Positions 13,654-22,365 of a stretch of 61,035 nucleotides of DNA are shown here, piece by piece. The notes under the pieces were generated by a model. The model did no database searches. It was not told the DNA's origin and worked only from the letters and a program-made list of their open reading frames with translations. The DNA comes from Planctomycetota bacterium (lineage in GTDB: Bacteria > Planctomycetota > Planctomycetia > Pirellulales > Pirellulaceae): NCBI GenBank assembly GCA_016872725.1, contig VGZC01000036.1, positions 1-61,035 of the forward strand, written 5' to 3'. The first letter of the stretch is position 1, and the number at the start of each line of letters is the position of its first letter. The translations under genes and the position numbers were made by a program.

Positions 13654-15252
13654 GTGGATCGAGCGCGGTACGACGGTTTCGTCAAGACATTTTTCGAGTG
13701 CGATCCGGTCATGGTGACCGGAATCTTCGAGGAGTTCCTCGCGGCGATGCGGGCGGAGGAGTTTCTGCCGCCCGGATCGACGATGTCGCAGAACTACGAC
13801 ACGGCGCGCGCCAATCCCGAGATCCACGTCCTGCCGGGCAACTTGCGGGACGCGCGGGACGCCGTCTTTCCGTTTTTCTGGGGAACCGACGGCTGGTACA
13901 GCCCGCTTCACCTTGAAAACGTCCGAGGACCGGCGAACTACGCGTCGCTGATCGGCGCGATCGCCTGCCTGCTCAAGAATCCGAACCTCTGCACGGATAC
14001 CTACAGCCAGAGGTCGAACGAGCTCGAAGTCAAGGCGATCACGGCGCTCGCCAACCTCGTCTTCTATCGGACCGAGGATCCTTGGGGCGTCTTCACGATC
14101 GGCGGAACCCTTTCCAATCTCTACGGAGCGAAGATCGGCGTGGAGAAAGTCGCGCCAGGCGCGATGCAAGACGGTCTCGCCGGCGCGCGATTGGCCGGTA
14201 TCGTTTCCGCGGCCGGACATTACTCCAGCCAGACCGTCGCCGGTTGGATCGGGCTCGGAACCGGGAACCTCCATGCCGTTCCCACCGATGCGTCGCTCGC
14301 CATGCGCCTCGATGCGCTCGCCGATCGGCTTGACACGCTCTATCGCGGCGGCCATACGGTGGCCTATGTCACGGCGACGTTCGGAACGACCGACGCGTTC
14401 GGAATCGACGATGTCGCGGGGATCCGAACGATCATCGATGAGACGGCCGCCCGGCACGGCGTTCCCGTTCCCCAGTTGCATGTCGACGCGGCCGTCGGAT
14501 GGGCGCTCTGCTTCCTGACCGAGTACGATTGCGACCGCAATGCGCTGTCGCTGAACGAGGATCTGCTGCCGGTGGTCCGCCGCGTGCAGTCGCATGCGCT
14601 CAGCCTGCGACTCGCCGACAGCATCACGCTCGACTTCCACAAGATGGGGCGAGGCCACTATCCGTCGAGCGCGTTCATCGTCAACCGGCGTTCCGACCTG
14701 AAATATCTTTCGCGAAGCGTGGTCGAGACGCCCTATTTCTCGGAAGCGGACGGCCGCCGCGACCCGGCCTTGTTCACGCTCGAATGTTCCCGCCCGGCGC
14801 TCGGTCCCTATTGCGTGATGGCATCGCTCAACGGAATCGGGCTCACGGGATGGCAGATGCTGACGGCCCGGGCGCTCGAGCTGGCCCATTATCTCAAACA
14901 GCGCCTCGCCCGACTCGAATACTGCCGCGTGCTCAATCACGAAACGTCGGGCGCCGGCGTCGTCTGGTGGGTGCTCGCCAAGGGACGGAGGGCGAGGGAG
15001 ATTTTCGAGGACTTCGAGCAGGGCCGATTGTCGCCCGAGGATGCCCATCGCTACACGCACGAAGTGCGACGGCTCTACGAAAAACGCGAAAAGGTCCTCG
15101 ATCCCCGGTTGGATGCCCGTCTGAGCTTCACCACCGACATCGGTTACCACCCCCACGGCCGCGCGATCCCGGCGTGGAAGGCCGTGTTCTTCAATCCAAA
15201 GACGGATGAAGGGGTCGTCGATCGGCTTGTGGACAGTATCGAGGCCGTTTGA
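13654..15252 (+). CDS. PLP-dependent group II decarboxylase
   Basis: 532 residues from a GTG start at 13654, chosen because GAGGTGG lies just upstream and the following residues (VDRARYDGFVKTFFE) look native; a shorter start at ATG 13711 is possible. The fold-type I signature includes GGTLSNLYGAK, an HVDAAVGWA segment (cofactor-ring Asp) and LDFHKMG with the expected Schiff-base lysine at residue 330. Family members remove CO2 from glutamate, aspartate or aromatic amino acids; no substrate can be assigned from sequence alone. It stands alone between the isomerase-like gene and a membrane protein gene. Confidence 0.8.
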   Translation: MDRARYDGFVKTFFECDPVMVTGIFEEFLAAMRAEEFLPPGSTMSQNYDTARANPEIHVLPGNLRDARDAVFPFFWGTDGWYSPLHLENVRGPANYASLIGAIACLLKNPNLCTDTYSQRSNELEVKAITALANLVFYRTEDPWGVFTIGGTLSNLYGAKIGVEKVAPGAMQDGLAGARLAGIVSAAGHYSSQTVAGWIGLGTGNLHAVPTDASLAMRLDALADRLDTLYRGGHTVAYVTATFGTTDAFGIDDVAGIRTIIDETAARHGVPVPQLHVDAAVGWALCFLTEYDCDRNALSLNEDLLPVVRRVQSHALSLRLADSITLDFHKMGRGHYPSSAFIVNRRSDLKYLSRSVVETPYFSEADGRRDPALFTLECSRPALGPYCVMASLNGIGLTGWQMLTARALELAHYLKQRLARLEYCRVLNHETSGAGVVWWVLAKGRRAREIFEDFEQGRLSPEDAHRYTHEVRRLYEKREKVLDPRLDARLSFTTDIGYHPHGRAIPAWKAVFFNPKTDEGVVDRLVDSIEAV

Positions 15253-15277
15253 TTCGCGGGGAGCGCGGCGCGAGGCC

Positions 15278-16396
15278 ATGGATGCGAGGTCCGTGATGAC
15301 CGAGTCGATCCTGTCGATCCGCCTCGCGCGGGGACCCCTGCTCGCGCTCGCGATGGCCAATCTGGTGGCCGGTGTTTGGGGTGGGCTGGCGCGTCTCCAC
15401 TGGTCCCCCGTGCCGCTCACGACGTGGAACGTGAATTGGGTGTCGTTCCACGGACCGCTCATGGTCTGCGGTTTCCTCGGAACGGTGATCACGCTCGAAC
15501 GGGCGTCGGCCGTCGGGCGTTGGTGGGCCTATTCCGGACCCGTCTTGACGGGCGCCGGGGGGCTATGGATGGCGTCCGGACGGCTGGGTTCGACACCCCT
15601 CCTTCTCTTCGTGTTCGGTTCGGCCCTCGTGTCGGCGACCACGGCCTCGTACGCATGGCGGCATCGGTCCTTCGATCTGGGCGTCATGACGTCGGGCGCC
15701 GCGGCGTGGTTCGTGGGCAACGTCGAACTCTACTTTCGCCGGCCGGTGCCGCACGTCGTGGTTTGGTGGATCGCATTCCTGATGTTGACGGTGGTGGCCG
15801 AGCGGTTGGAGCTGAGCCGTTTCCTGCGGCCGACGCGACGGCAGTGGCGGATGATGGTCGCGGCGATCGGGACGTTCGTCGTCGGCGTGATCGCGCGCGA
15901 AACCGCGCCCGCGTGGGGTGATCGCGTCGCGGGAGCCGGGATGATCGCGGTCGCCGCGTGGCTCATTCGATACGACATGGCTCGCCGCGCGATCGCCAAA
16001 CCGGGCCTTCCCCGGTTCATGGCGATTTGCCTGATCGCGGGGTACGGCTGGCTCGGCATCGCCGGAGGCGCGTTGGCTTTCCACGCGCCGCTGCCGGACT
16101 ATGGAGGGCCCTACGACGCCGCGCTGCACGCGTTCTTTCTCGGATTCGTCGTCTCGATGATCTTCGGCCACGCGATGATCATCCTTCCCGCCGTGATGCG
16201 GATCGACGTCCCATTCCGACGCGCCTTCTATGGCCACCTTATTCTGCTGCACCTATCCGTTGCCGCGCGAATCGCGGGCGACTTGCTGCTGTGGCCGCGA
16301 TGGAACGGGATGGGAGGGCTCGGGGCGTCCGTCGCGCTGGCGCTCTTCGTGCTCGCGACAGGAGGCTCCGTCGTTTTCAGCTTTCGCCGAACGTGA
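15278..16396 (+). CDS. Polytopic membrane protein, NnrS-like
   Basis: 372 residues (or 366 from a second ATG at 15296; both have a nearby GAGG). About ten to twelve hydrophobic helices span nearly the whole length. Conserved-looking elements are VSFHGPLMVCGFLGTVITLE near residue 55 and ALHAFFLGFVVSMIFGHAMI near residue 290, with histidines inside helices that could bind heme or metal, as in the NnrS family linked to nitric oxide tolerance. The NnrS relationship is a resemblance I recall, not a verified match. It starts 25 bases after the decarboxylase stop and may be co-transcribed. Confidence 0.6.
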   Translation: MDARSVMTESILSIRLARGPLLALAMANLVAGVWGGLARLHWSPVPLTTWNVNWVSFHGPLMVCGFLGTVITLERASAVGRWWAYSGPVLTGAGGLWMASGRLGSTPLLLFVFGSALVSATTASYAWRHRSFDLGVMTSGAAAWFVGNVELYFRRPVPHVVVWWIAFLMLTVVAERLELSRFLRPTRRQWRMMVAAIGTFVVGVIARETAPAWGDRVAGAGMIAVAAWLIRYDMARRAIAKPGLPRFMAICLIAGYGWLGIAGGALAFHAPLPDYGGPYDAALHAFFLGFVVSMIFGHAMIILPAVMRIDVPFRRAFYGHLILLHLSVAARIAGDLLLWPRWNGMGGLGASVALALFVLATGGSVVFSFRRT

Positions 16397-16402
16397 TAGA
16401 GT
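16394..16402 (+). promoter_or_regulatory. Extended -10 element upstream of prc
   Basis: TGATAGAGT fits the TGnTAnnnT extended -10 pattern 64 bases before the prc start and overlaps the stop codon of the preceding gene. No -35 is needed for extended -10 promoters, but the call rests on this element only. Confidence 0.4.
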
Positions 16403-16465
16403 GGGAAGCGTCCGCCGTCCGCCTCGCCATGGAACGAAACGTTCCGATACCCAGGAGTTTCGCGC

Positions 16466-18538
16466 ATGATCGACCGACGTCTCTTCGGTTTCCCGGCCGG
16501 CCGGTTCCTCGCCGTCGCCCTCGTGATGAACGGACTGGCCGTCACCGGCTGGAGCGAGATCCCCGAGGTCCCGCCGGCTCGCGACCGCCACGTCGCGTTC
16601 TATATCAACAGCTTCCTCGCGACCCAGCACCTCTCCAAACGGGCCCTGGACGACGAGGTTTCCCGGCGCGTTTTCAAGTCCCTGCTCGAAGGCCTCGATC
16701 CGCTCAAGCTCTACTTCCTTCAATCGGACATCGACGCGTTCCGCGCGAATGAGACGGCGCTCGACGATCAGCTCAAGCAGTTGAACACCAAGTTCTCGCA
16801 CGACGTCTTCCGGGTCTACGCGGACCGGGTGCGCGAACGGATGGCGTGGGTCGAGGAGATATTGAACGGCGAACTCGATTTCGGAACGGATGAGGAAATG
16901 GTCGTCGACGCCGACACGGCGGTGTACGCGGTCGACGCCGGCGAATCCCGCGACCGATGGCGCCGTCGGATCAAGTACGACCTGCTCGTCCTGAAACTGA
17001 ACAAGACGGAGGGCCAGGAAGCCCGCGACACGTTGCGGCGCCGGTACAAGGCCGTCCGTCAACGCACCGAACAGACCGATTCCGATGAAGTGCTCGAACG
17101 GTATATGAACGCGCTCACGACCTCGTTCGATCCGCATTCGACCTACTTCTCACCGGGCGCATTCGAGGATTTCCGGATCCGGCTCGGGCTGAACTACCAA
17201 GGGATCGGCGCCGAGCTCGAAAATCGCGACGGCCAGGCGATCATCCGCCGGATCATGCCCGGCGGCGCGGCGGCGAAGGCCGGCGTCTTGAGGGAGAACG
17301 ACCGGGTCGTCAGCGTCGGCCAGGGTGAGGATGGACCGATGGTCGACGTCGTCGAAATGAAACTGGACGATATCATCGATCTGATTCGCGGCAAGGAGGG
17401 TACCGTCGTCCGCATCGGCCTGATCCGCGAGGGCGACCCCGCCGCTCAGACCGTCAGCATCACGCGGGCACGGATCGAATTGAACGACAGCGCCGCGTCG
17501 GGAAAGGTTTTTGATCTCGATTGGAGCGCCGCCAAGAAGGCGGATGGATCCCCGTTCAAGGTCGGAGTGATCGATCTCCCGAGTTTCTATCTCGATATGG
17601 ACGCGGCCCGCCACGGCGGCGACGCCTACAAGAGCAGCACGCGCGACGTCAAGGCGATGCTCGATGACTTCAAGCGGCAGTCGGTCGACGCCGTCGTGCT
17701 CGATCTCCGCCGGAACGGAGGCGGCAGTTTGTCCGAGGCGATCGGGATCACGGGCCTCTTCATCGATGAAGGCCCCGTCGTCCAGGTGAAGGACTCGGCC
17801 GGACGCGTCGACGTTCAGAGCGACGTGGATTCCGGCGCCGTCTGGCAAGGCCCGCTCGTCGTCGTCATCAGCCGATTCAGCGCGAGCGCGAGCGAAATCG
17901 TGGCGGGCGCGATCCAGGACTACCGGCGCGGAGTCATCGTGGGCGACGAATCGACCCACGGCAAGGGGACCGTGCAGAGTCTCGTCGAGGTCGGACCGAC
18001 CGTGATGAAGTTCGAGAACGCGATCAATCTGGGCGCGATCAAGATCACCATGCAGCAGTTCTATCGCCCCAACGGCGACAGCACCCAGAATCGGGGCGTT
18101 CTGTCCGATATCACGCTCCCGTCGCTCTCCTCGCATATCGCCAAGGGGGAGGCCGATCTCGACTACGCGCTCGCTTTCGATCACGTTCCCGCGGCCGACG
18201 TGAAGCCGTTCGACAAGCTGGTCGTCGACGACGTCGTCGCGAAGCTCCGGGAAGCGTCATCCAAGCGGATCGGGTCATCGTCCGATTTCGCGAAGTTGAC
18301 GGAGCGGATCGCTCGATACGACGTGGACTCGGCACGCAAGACCATCCCGCTCAACGAAACCAAGTTCATGGAACTGCGGAAGCAGGAAGACGCCGAGAAG
18401 ACCGAGCGCGAACAGGCGGAAACGCTCGACGGCCACGGCGGCACGGGGATTTCCCGAAACTTCTACCTGGATGAAGTGCTCGCGATTACCGCCGAGTACG
18501 CGTCGGCCGTTTCGGGCTCGGGCGCCGCGTCGCCGTGA
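16466..18538 (+). CDS. prc: Tail-specific protease Prc (peptidase S41)
   Basis: 690 residues, the usual length for Tsp/Prc. A hydrophobic N-terminal export signal precedes an N-terminal helical domain, a PDZ domain (about residues 230-300, GLNYQGIGAELE... GGAAAKAGVLRENDRVVSVG) and the S41 catalytic core. The nucleophile region SASASEI is at residues 472-478 and the general-base lysine is K500 in HGKGTVQ. A C-terminal DUF3340-type region completes the protein. Prc trims or degrades periplasmic proteins from their C termini. The only oddity is a C-terminal stretch rich in charged residues. It is probably monocistronic, with an extended -10 element upstream and a hairpin downstream. Confidence 0.92.
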   Translation: MIDRRLFGFPAGRFLAVALVMNGLAVTGWSEIPEVPPARDRHVAFYINSFLATQHLSKRALDDEVSRRVFKSLLEGLDPLKLYFLQSDIDAFRANETALDDQLKQLNTKFSHDVFRVYADRVRERMAWVEEILNGELDFGTDEEMVVDADTAVYAVDAGESRDRWRRRIKYDLLVLKLNKTEGQEARDTLRRRYKAVRQRTEQTDSDEVLERYMNALTTSFDPHSTYFSPGAFEDFRIRLGLNYQGIGAELENRDGQAIIRRIMPGGAAAKAGVLRENDRVVSVGQGEDGPMVDVVEMKLDDIIDLIRGKEGTVVRIGLIREGDPAAQTVSITRARIELNDSAASGKVFDLDWSAAKKADGSPFKVGVIDLPSFYLDMDAARHGGDAYKSSTRDVKAMLDDFKRQSVDAVVLDLRRNGGGSLSEAIGITGLFIDEGPVVQVKDSAGRVDVQSDVDSGAVWQGPLVVVISRFSASASEIVAGAIQDYRRGVIVGDESTHGKGTVQSLVEVGPTVMKFENAINLGAIKITMQQFYRPNGDSTQNRGVLSDITLPSLSSHIAKGEADLDYALAFDHVPAADVKPFDKLVVDDVVAKLREASSKRIGSSSDFAKLTERIARYDVDSARKTIPLNETKFMELRKQEDAEKTEREQAETLDGHGGTGISRNFYLDEVLAITAEYASAVSGSGAASP

Positions 18539-18543
18539 TCGGG

Positions 18544-18576
18544 CGGCCGATCGGTGCGCGCGGCGGTGATCGGCCG
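18544..18576. terminator. Inverted repeat after prc
   Basis: A perfect 9-bp inverted repeat, CGGCCGATC (18544-18552) and GATCGGCCG (18568-18576), lies 5 bases after the prc stop. There is no T-run, so it may act as an RNA 3' end stabilizer or a Rho-independent terminator of weak type. Confidence 0.4.
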
Positions 18577-18659
18577 ATTCGCGCCGCGCGACTTCGCCGC
18601 GTGACCGCCGAGCGCCCGGGAATACGCATTCATCACCGCATTGTGGACGAAGGACGCGC

Positions 18660-20477
18660 ATGGCACGCGACGAGGCGCTCGGGATTCTGGAACAAGGTTC
18701 AGCGGAAGGACGATTGACGACCGGCGCGGTCTCCAATATCCGGCGCTGGCTGACCGAGCCGCGATTCGCCGAATACGCGTCCGCAGTCGAATCGCATTTG
18801 CGCGAAGGACGATGGAAGACGCTCGACGACGTCTTCTGGACGGTCATTCCGTTCGGCACGGGCGGACGGCGAGGCAGGATGTACCCGATCGGATCGAACG
18901 CGATCAACGACCGGACGATCGGCGAGAGCGCCCAGGGAGTCGCCGAGTATGTGCTCGAACAGATCGGCTCGCGGGGCTCGCCCACCTGCGCCGTCGCCTA
19001 CGACACGCGGCACAGGTCGCGGCATTTCGCCGAGCTCAGCGCGGGCATTCTCGTGGCCGCCGGATTCCGCGTGTTTTTCCTCGACGACCACCGAAGCACG
19101 CCGCAGCTTTCCTTCACCGTGCGCCATTACGGCTGTTCGTGCGGGATCATGGTGACGGCGAGTCACAATCCGCCGAGCGACAACGCGGTGAAGGTCTATT
19201 GGTCGACGGGCGGGCAGGTGCTTCCGCCGCACGATCAGGGGATCATCGATCGCGTGCTCGCGGTCGAGGAGATCACGGTCGCCGATTTCGGAGAAGGCGT
19301 TCGGGACGGCCGCATCGTGATATGCACCGAGGAATCGGATCGAGCGTATCGCGCGGCTGTGCTCGGCGAGTCGTTCGAAGGGCCGCGCGGGATCCGCGTT
19401 CTCTATAGTCCGATGCACGGCGTGGGAGCCGCCTCGGTCGTGCCGTGCCTTGAAGGAGACGGCTTCGAGGGCGTTTCGGTCTTCGAACCCCACGCCTTGC
19501 CCGACGGCGATTTCCCGAATGTGCCCGGTCATTCGGCGAATCCCGAGAATCCCGCCGTGTTTGACGCGCCGATCGCGTACGCGCGGCGGGTCGGCTGCGA
19601 ACTCATCCTGGCGACCGATCCCGATTGCGATCGGCTCGGCTGCGCCGCGCCCCGAACGCTCGATCCGGCCGGATCCTGGGGCTCTCTCTCCGGCAATCAG
19701 ATCGGCGCGCTGCTCGCCGATTTCATCCTGAGCCGGCGCCGCTATGAACTCACGGATCGGCACTACGTCGTGAAGACGCTCGTCACGACCGAACTGATTC
19801 AGAGGATCGCGGACGCGTACGGCGTGCGGTGCGTCGGGGATCTGCTCGTCGGGTTCAAGTGGATCGGAGCGGCGATCGACGAATACGGACCCGACCGATT
19901 CGTGTTCGGAACCGAGGAGTCGCATGGATACCTCGTCGGTCAATACGCGCGGGACAAGGACGGCGCCGTCGCCGCCATGCTGCTCGCGGAGCTTGCTGCC
20001 GCCGTGAAGCGGGCCGGCAAGTCGCTCCATGAGCAGCTCGACGCGCTCTACCTGCGGCACGGCTACCACGCGGAAACCCAGTTGAATCTCAAGATGGAGG
20101 GTTCCGAGGGCATGTCGCGGATGACCGGCCTGATGCGGAGGCTTCGGCAATCGCCGCCCGAGTCGCTTGCTGGAATGCCCGTCGTCGCCGTGCGGGACTA
20201 TGTCGCGCGGCGGCGGGTGATCCGCGGTCGGTCCCCGGAACCGCTCGCCGGTCCCAAAGGCGACCTGATCATGCTCGATTTCGCCGAGGCTGGGAATTGC
20301 GTCGCCGTGCGGCCCTCGGGTACGGAGCCGAAAGTGAAGTGCTACTTGTTCGCGTACGCGCCCGTTGGAACGGATGCCGAATTGGATCCTGTGAAACGGC
20401 GAACCAACGATCGCATGACGCGGTGGGAAGCCGACCTTCGCGCGTTCATGGAGCAAGGTGACGGATGCCCGACTTGA
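18660..20477 (+). CDS. Phosphoglucomutase/phosphomannomutase family enzyme
   Basis: 605 residues. Alpha-D-phosphohexomutases move a phosphate between C1 and C6 of a sugar via a phosphoserine. All four family loops are visible: the phosphoserine loop VTASHNPPSDNAVK, the metal loop ATDPDCDRLG, the sugar-binding GTEESHGYL and the phosphate-binding RPSGTEPKVK. The length and the long N-terminal region favour a phosphoglucomutase-type enzyme over the shorter GlmM type. The start ATG 18660 follows GAAGGACGCGC. Its 3' end overlaps the start of the downstream cyclase gene by 13 bases, implying co-transcription. Confidence 0.92.
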   Translation: MARDEALGILEQGSAEGRLTTGAVSNIRRWLTEPRFAEYASAVESHLREGRWKTLDDVFWTVIPFGTGGRRGRMYPIGSNAINDRTIGESAQGVAEYVLEQIGSRGSPTCAVAYDTRHRSRHFAELSAGILVAAGFRVFFLDDHRSTPQLSFTVRHYGCSCGIMVTASHNPPSDNAVKVYWSTGGQVLPPHDQGIIDRVLAVEEITVADFGEGVRDGRIVICTEESDRAYRAAVLGESFEGPRGIRVLYSPMHGVGAASVVPCLEGDGFEGVSVFEPHALPDGDFPNVPGHSANPENPAVFDAPIAYARRVGCELILATDPDCDRLGCAAPRTLDPAGSWGSLSGNQIGALLADFILSRRRYELTDRHYVVKTLVTTELIQRIADAYGVRCVGDLLVGFKWIGAAIDEYGPDRFVFGTEESHGYLVGQYARDKDGAVAAMLLAELAAAVKRAGKSLHEQLDALYLRHGYHAETQLNLKMEGSEGMSRMTGLMRRLRQSPPESLAGMPVVAVRDYVARRRVIRGRSPEPLAGPKGDLIMLDFAEAGNCVAVRPSGTEPKVKCYLFAYAPVGTDAELDPVKRRTNDRMTRWEADLRAFMEQGDGCPT

Positions 20478-22240
20478 TCGCCCAAGGAAGCGACCCGAGT
20501 CACCGATGGCGACGCACGGTGGAAGAGGGGCACGCCCACATCGTGGGCCGAGCGGCGGGGACGTGGTCCGTTCCGTGGGACCAGCACGTGTCCCGTCGGC
20601 ACGCGCAGCTCGTCTGGAGGGACGGGGCCCTGCACGTCGAACTCATGTCCGAAGCGCGGAACCCGATCTATGTCCGGGGGATCCAGCGCGACCGGTTCGC
20701 CTTGCAGATCGGCGAGCATTTCGTGATCGGATTGACGACGTTCACGCTGTCCGACGCGCGCGTCGAGGTTTCGGTGGCGGCCCCCGCGCCGCTGAAGGAA
20801 CAGACGTTCAGCGCGGAATACCTCCATCGATCGCGGTTTCGACACGCCGATCAGCGGATCGAAGTGCTCAGCCGCCTTCCGGAGATCATCACGGGGACGC
20901 TCAACGACATGGAGCTCTTCGTGCGGCTGGTCAACGTGCTGCTCGCGGGCATCCCGGGCGCCACGGCGGTCGCGATCGTCGCGCTCGACGCCGACGCGCC
21001 GGGCGCGCCGATCCGCGTCCTGCATTGGGATCGCCGCGTCGTCACGGACGGCGGGTTTTCGCCGAGCGAGCGGTTGATTCGGCAGGCCGTGCAGAGCCGC
21101 CAGAGCGTTGTGCACTCGTGGCAAGGGCTCGCGCCGAACGAGGGATCGACGTATACGCAGAGCGCGGGAGTGGATTGGGCCTATTGCACGCCGGTCCCCG
21201 GCGAATCGTGCCGCGGCTGGGGGCTCTACGTTTCCGGAAAACGGGCGCCGGCGCATCGCGGCAGCGACAGCTCGGACCCGCAGGATCTGCGGGACGACCT
21301 GAAATTCACCGAACTCGCCGCGACGACGCTCAGCAGCATGCGGGAAGCCCGTCTGCTCGAACGGCGGCAAGCGAGCCTGCGCCAGTTCTTCTCGCCGATC
21401 GTCCTTGAAGCGCTCGCCGGGCACGATCCGGACGTCGCGCTCGCTCCGCAGGAGTGCGACGTCACGGTCATGTTCTGCGATCTCCGGGGGTTCTCGCGGA
21501 GGGCCGAGCAGGAGGCCGACGATCTGCTTGGGCTCCTCAAACGCGTCAGCCGCGCGCTCGGGATCGTGACACACCATATCCTCGAACAGGGCGGCGTCGT
21601 CGGCGATTTCCACGGCGACGCGGCGATGGGGTTTTGGGGCTGGCCGATCGCGCAGGGCGACGCCGTGGAACGGGCGTGCCGAGCCGCGCTCGGCATCCGC
21701 CGCGATTTCGCCTCGATCGATCGCGAGGATCCGGAACTCGCGGACTTTCGCGTCGGGATCGGCATCGCGACGGGACGCGCCGTTTCCGGGAAGATCGGAA
21801 CCATCGATCAAGTCAAAGTGACCGTGTTCGGTCCCGTCGTCAATCTCGCCTCGCGGCTCGAAACCATGACCCGCGCCCTTCAGGCGGCGATTCTGATGGA
21901 CGAACGAACGGCATCGGCCGCGCGCGGGATGCTCGCGTCGTCCCAAGCCCGCGTTCGACGCGTCGCGAAGGTCAAGCCGTTCGGACTCAACTCGCCGCTC
22001 GTCGTCTCCGAACTGCGCCCTTCGGCGGACGAGGACAGTATCCTCACCGATGAGCACCTGGCGACCTACGAACAGGCGCTCGACGCTTTCCTCGCGAAGG
22101 ACTGGAGCGCCGCGTTCCAACTGCTGCATCGCGTCCCAGCCGATGATCTCGTCAAGGACTTCCTCACCGTCTACATCGCGCGCCACAATCGGTCCGCGCC
22201 CGAGTCTTGGGACGGCGTCATCGCGCTCGATTCGAAATGA
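20465..22240 (+). CDS. FHA-GAF-class III adenylate/guanylate cyclase
   Basis: 591 residues, cytoplasmic. Domains in order: FHA phosphothreonine-binding domain (about 15-100, with HIVGRAAG and HVSRRHAQL), GAF-like sensor domain (about 145-290), and a class III cyclase domain (about 325-510). Metal-binding Asp339 is in MFCDLRGFS and Asp385 in GDFHGDAAMGFWG; NLASRLE carries the transition-state Asn and Arg. The position that is lysine in most class III adenylate cyclases (four before the second metal Asp) is Asp381 here, so the nucleotide preference is uncertain. This architecture suggests a second messenger output controlled by Ser/Thr phosphorylation. Overlaps the hexomutase gene by 13 bases. 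Confidence 0.88.
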   Translation: MPDLIAQGSDPSHRWRRTVEEGHAHIVGRAAGTWSVPWDQHVSRRHAQLVWRDGALHVELMSEARNPIYVRGIQRDRFALQIGEHFVIGLTTFTLSDARVEVSVAAPAPLKEQTFSAEYLHRSRFRHADQRIEVLSRLPEIITGTLNDMELFVRLVNVLLAGIPGATAVAIVALDADAPGAPIRVLHWDRRVVTDGGFSPSERLIRQAVQSRQSVVHSWQGLAPNEGSTYTQSAGVDWAYCTPVPGESCRGWGLYVSGKRAPAHRGSDSSDPQDLRDDLKFTELAATTLSSMREARLLERRQASLRQFFSPIVLEALAGHDPDVALAPQECDVTVMFCDLRGFSRRAEQEADDLLGLLKRVSRALGIVTHHILEQGGVVGDFHGDAAMGFWGWPIAQGDAVERACRAALGIRRDFASIDREDPELADFRVGIGIATGRAVSGKIGTIDQVKVTVFGPVVNLASRLETMTRALQAAILMDERTASAARGMLASSQARVRRVAKVKPFGLNSPLVVSELRPSADEDSILTDEHLATYEQALDAFLAKDWSAAFQLLHRVPADDLVKDFLTVYIARHNRSAPESWDGVIALDSK

Positions 22241-22292
22241 CGCGAGGCGCCCGAGTGACGGAAAACGGTCATCCGGCGCGCATGCCGATCCG

Positions 22293-22349
22293 GAACGCCC
22301 TCGAGACCGCCCGTCCCGCCCCGGCCGCATTCCGGGCGGGCGGGCGTTC
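22293..22349. terminator. Large imperfect hairpin between convergent genes
   Basis: GAACGCC (22293-22299) pairs with GGCGTTC (22343-22349), and inner CCGCCC pairs with GGGCGG. It lies exactly between the convergent cyclase and methyltransferase genes, as expected of a bidirectional terminator, but no T-run is present. Confidence 0.45.
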
Positions 22350-22365
22350 CGCGTCAAGGAACGCG

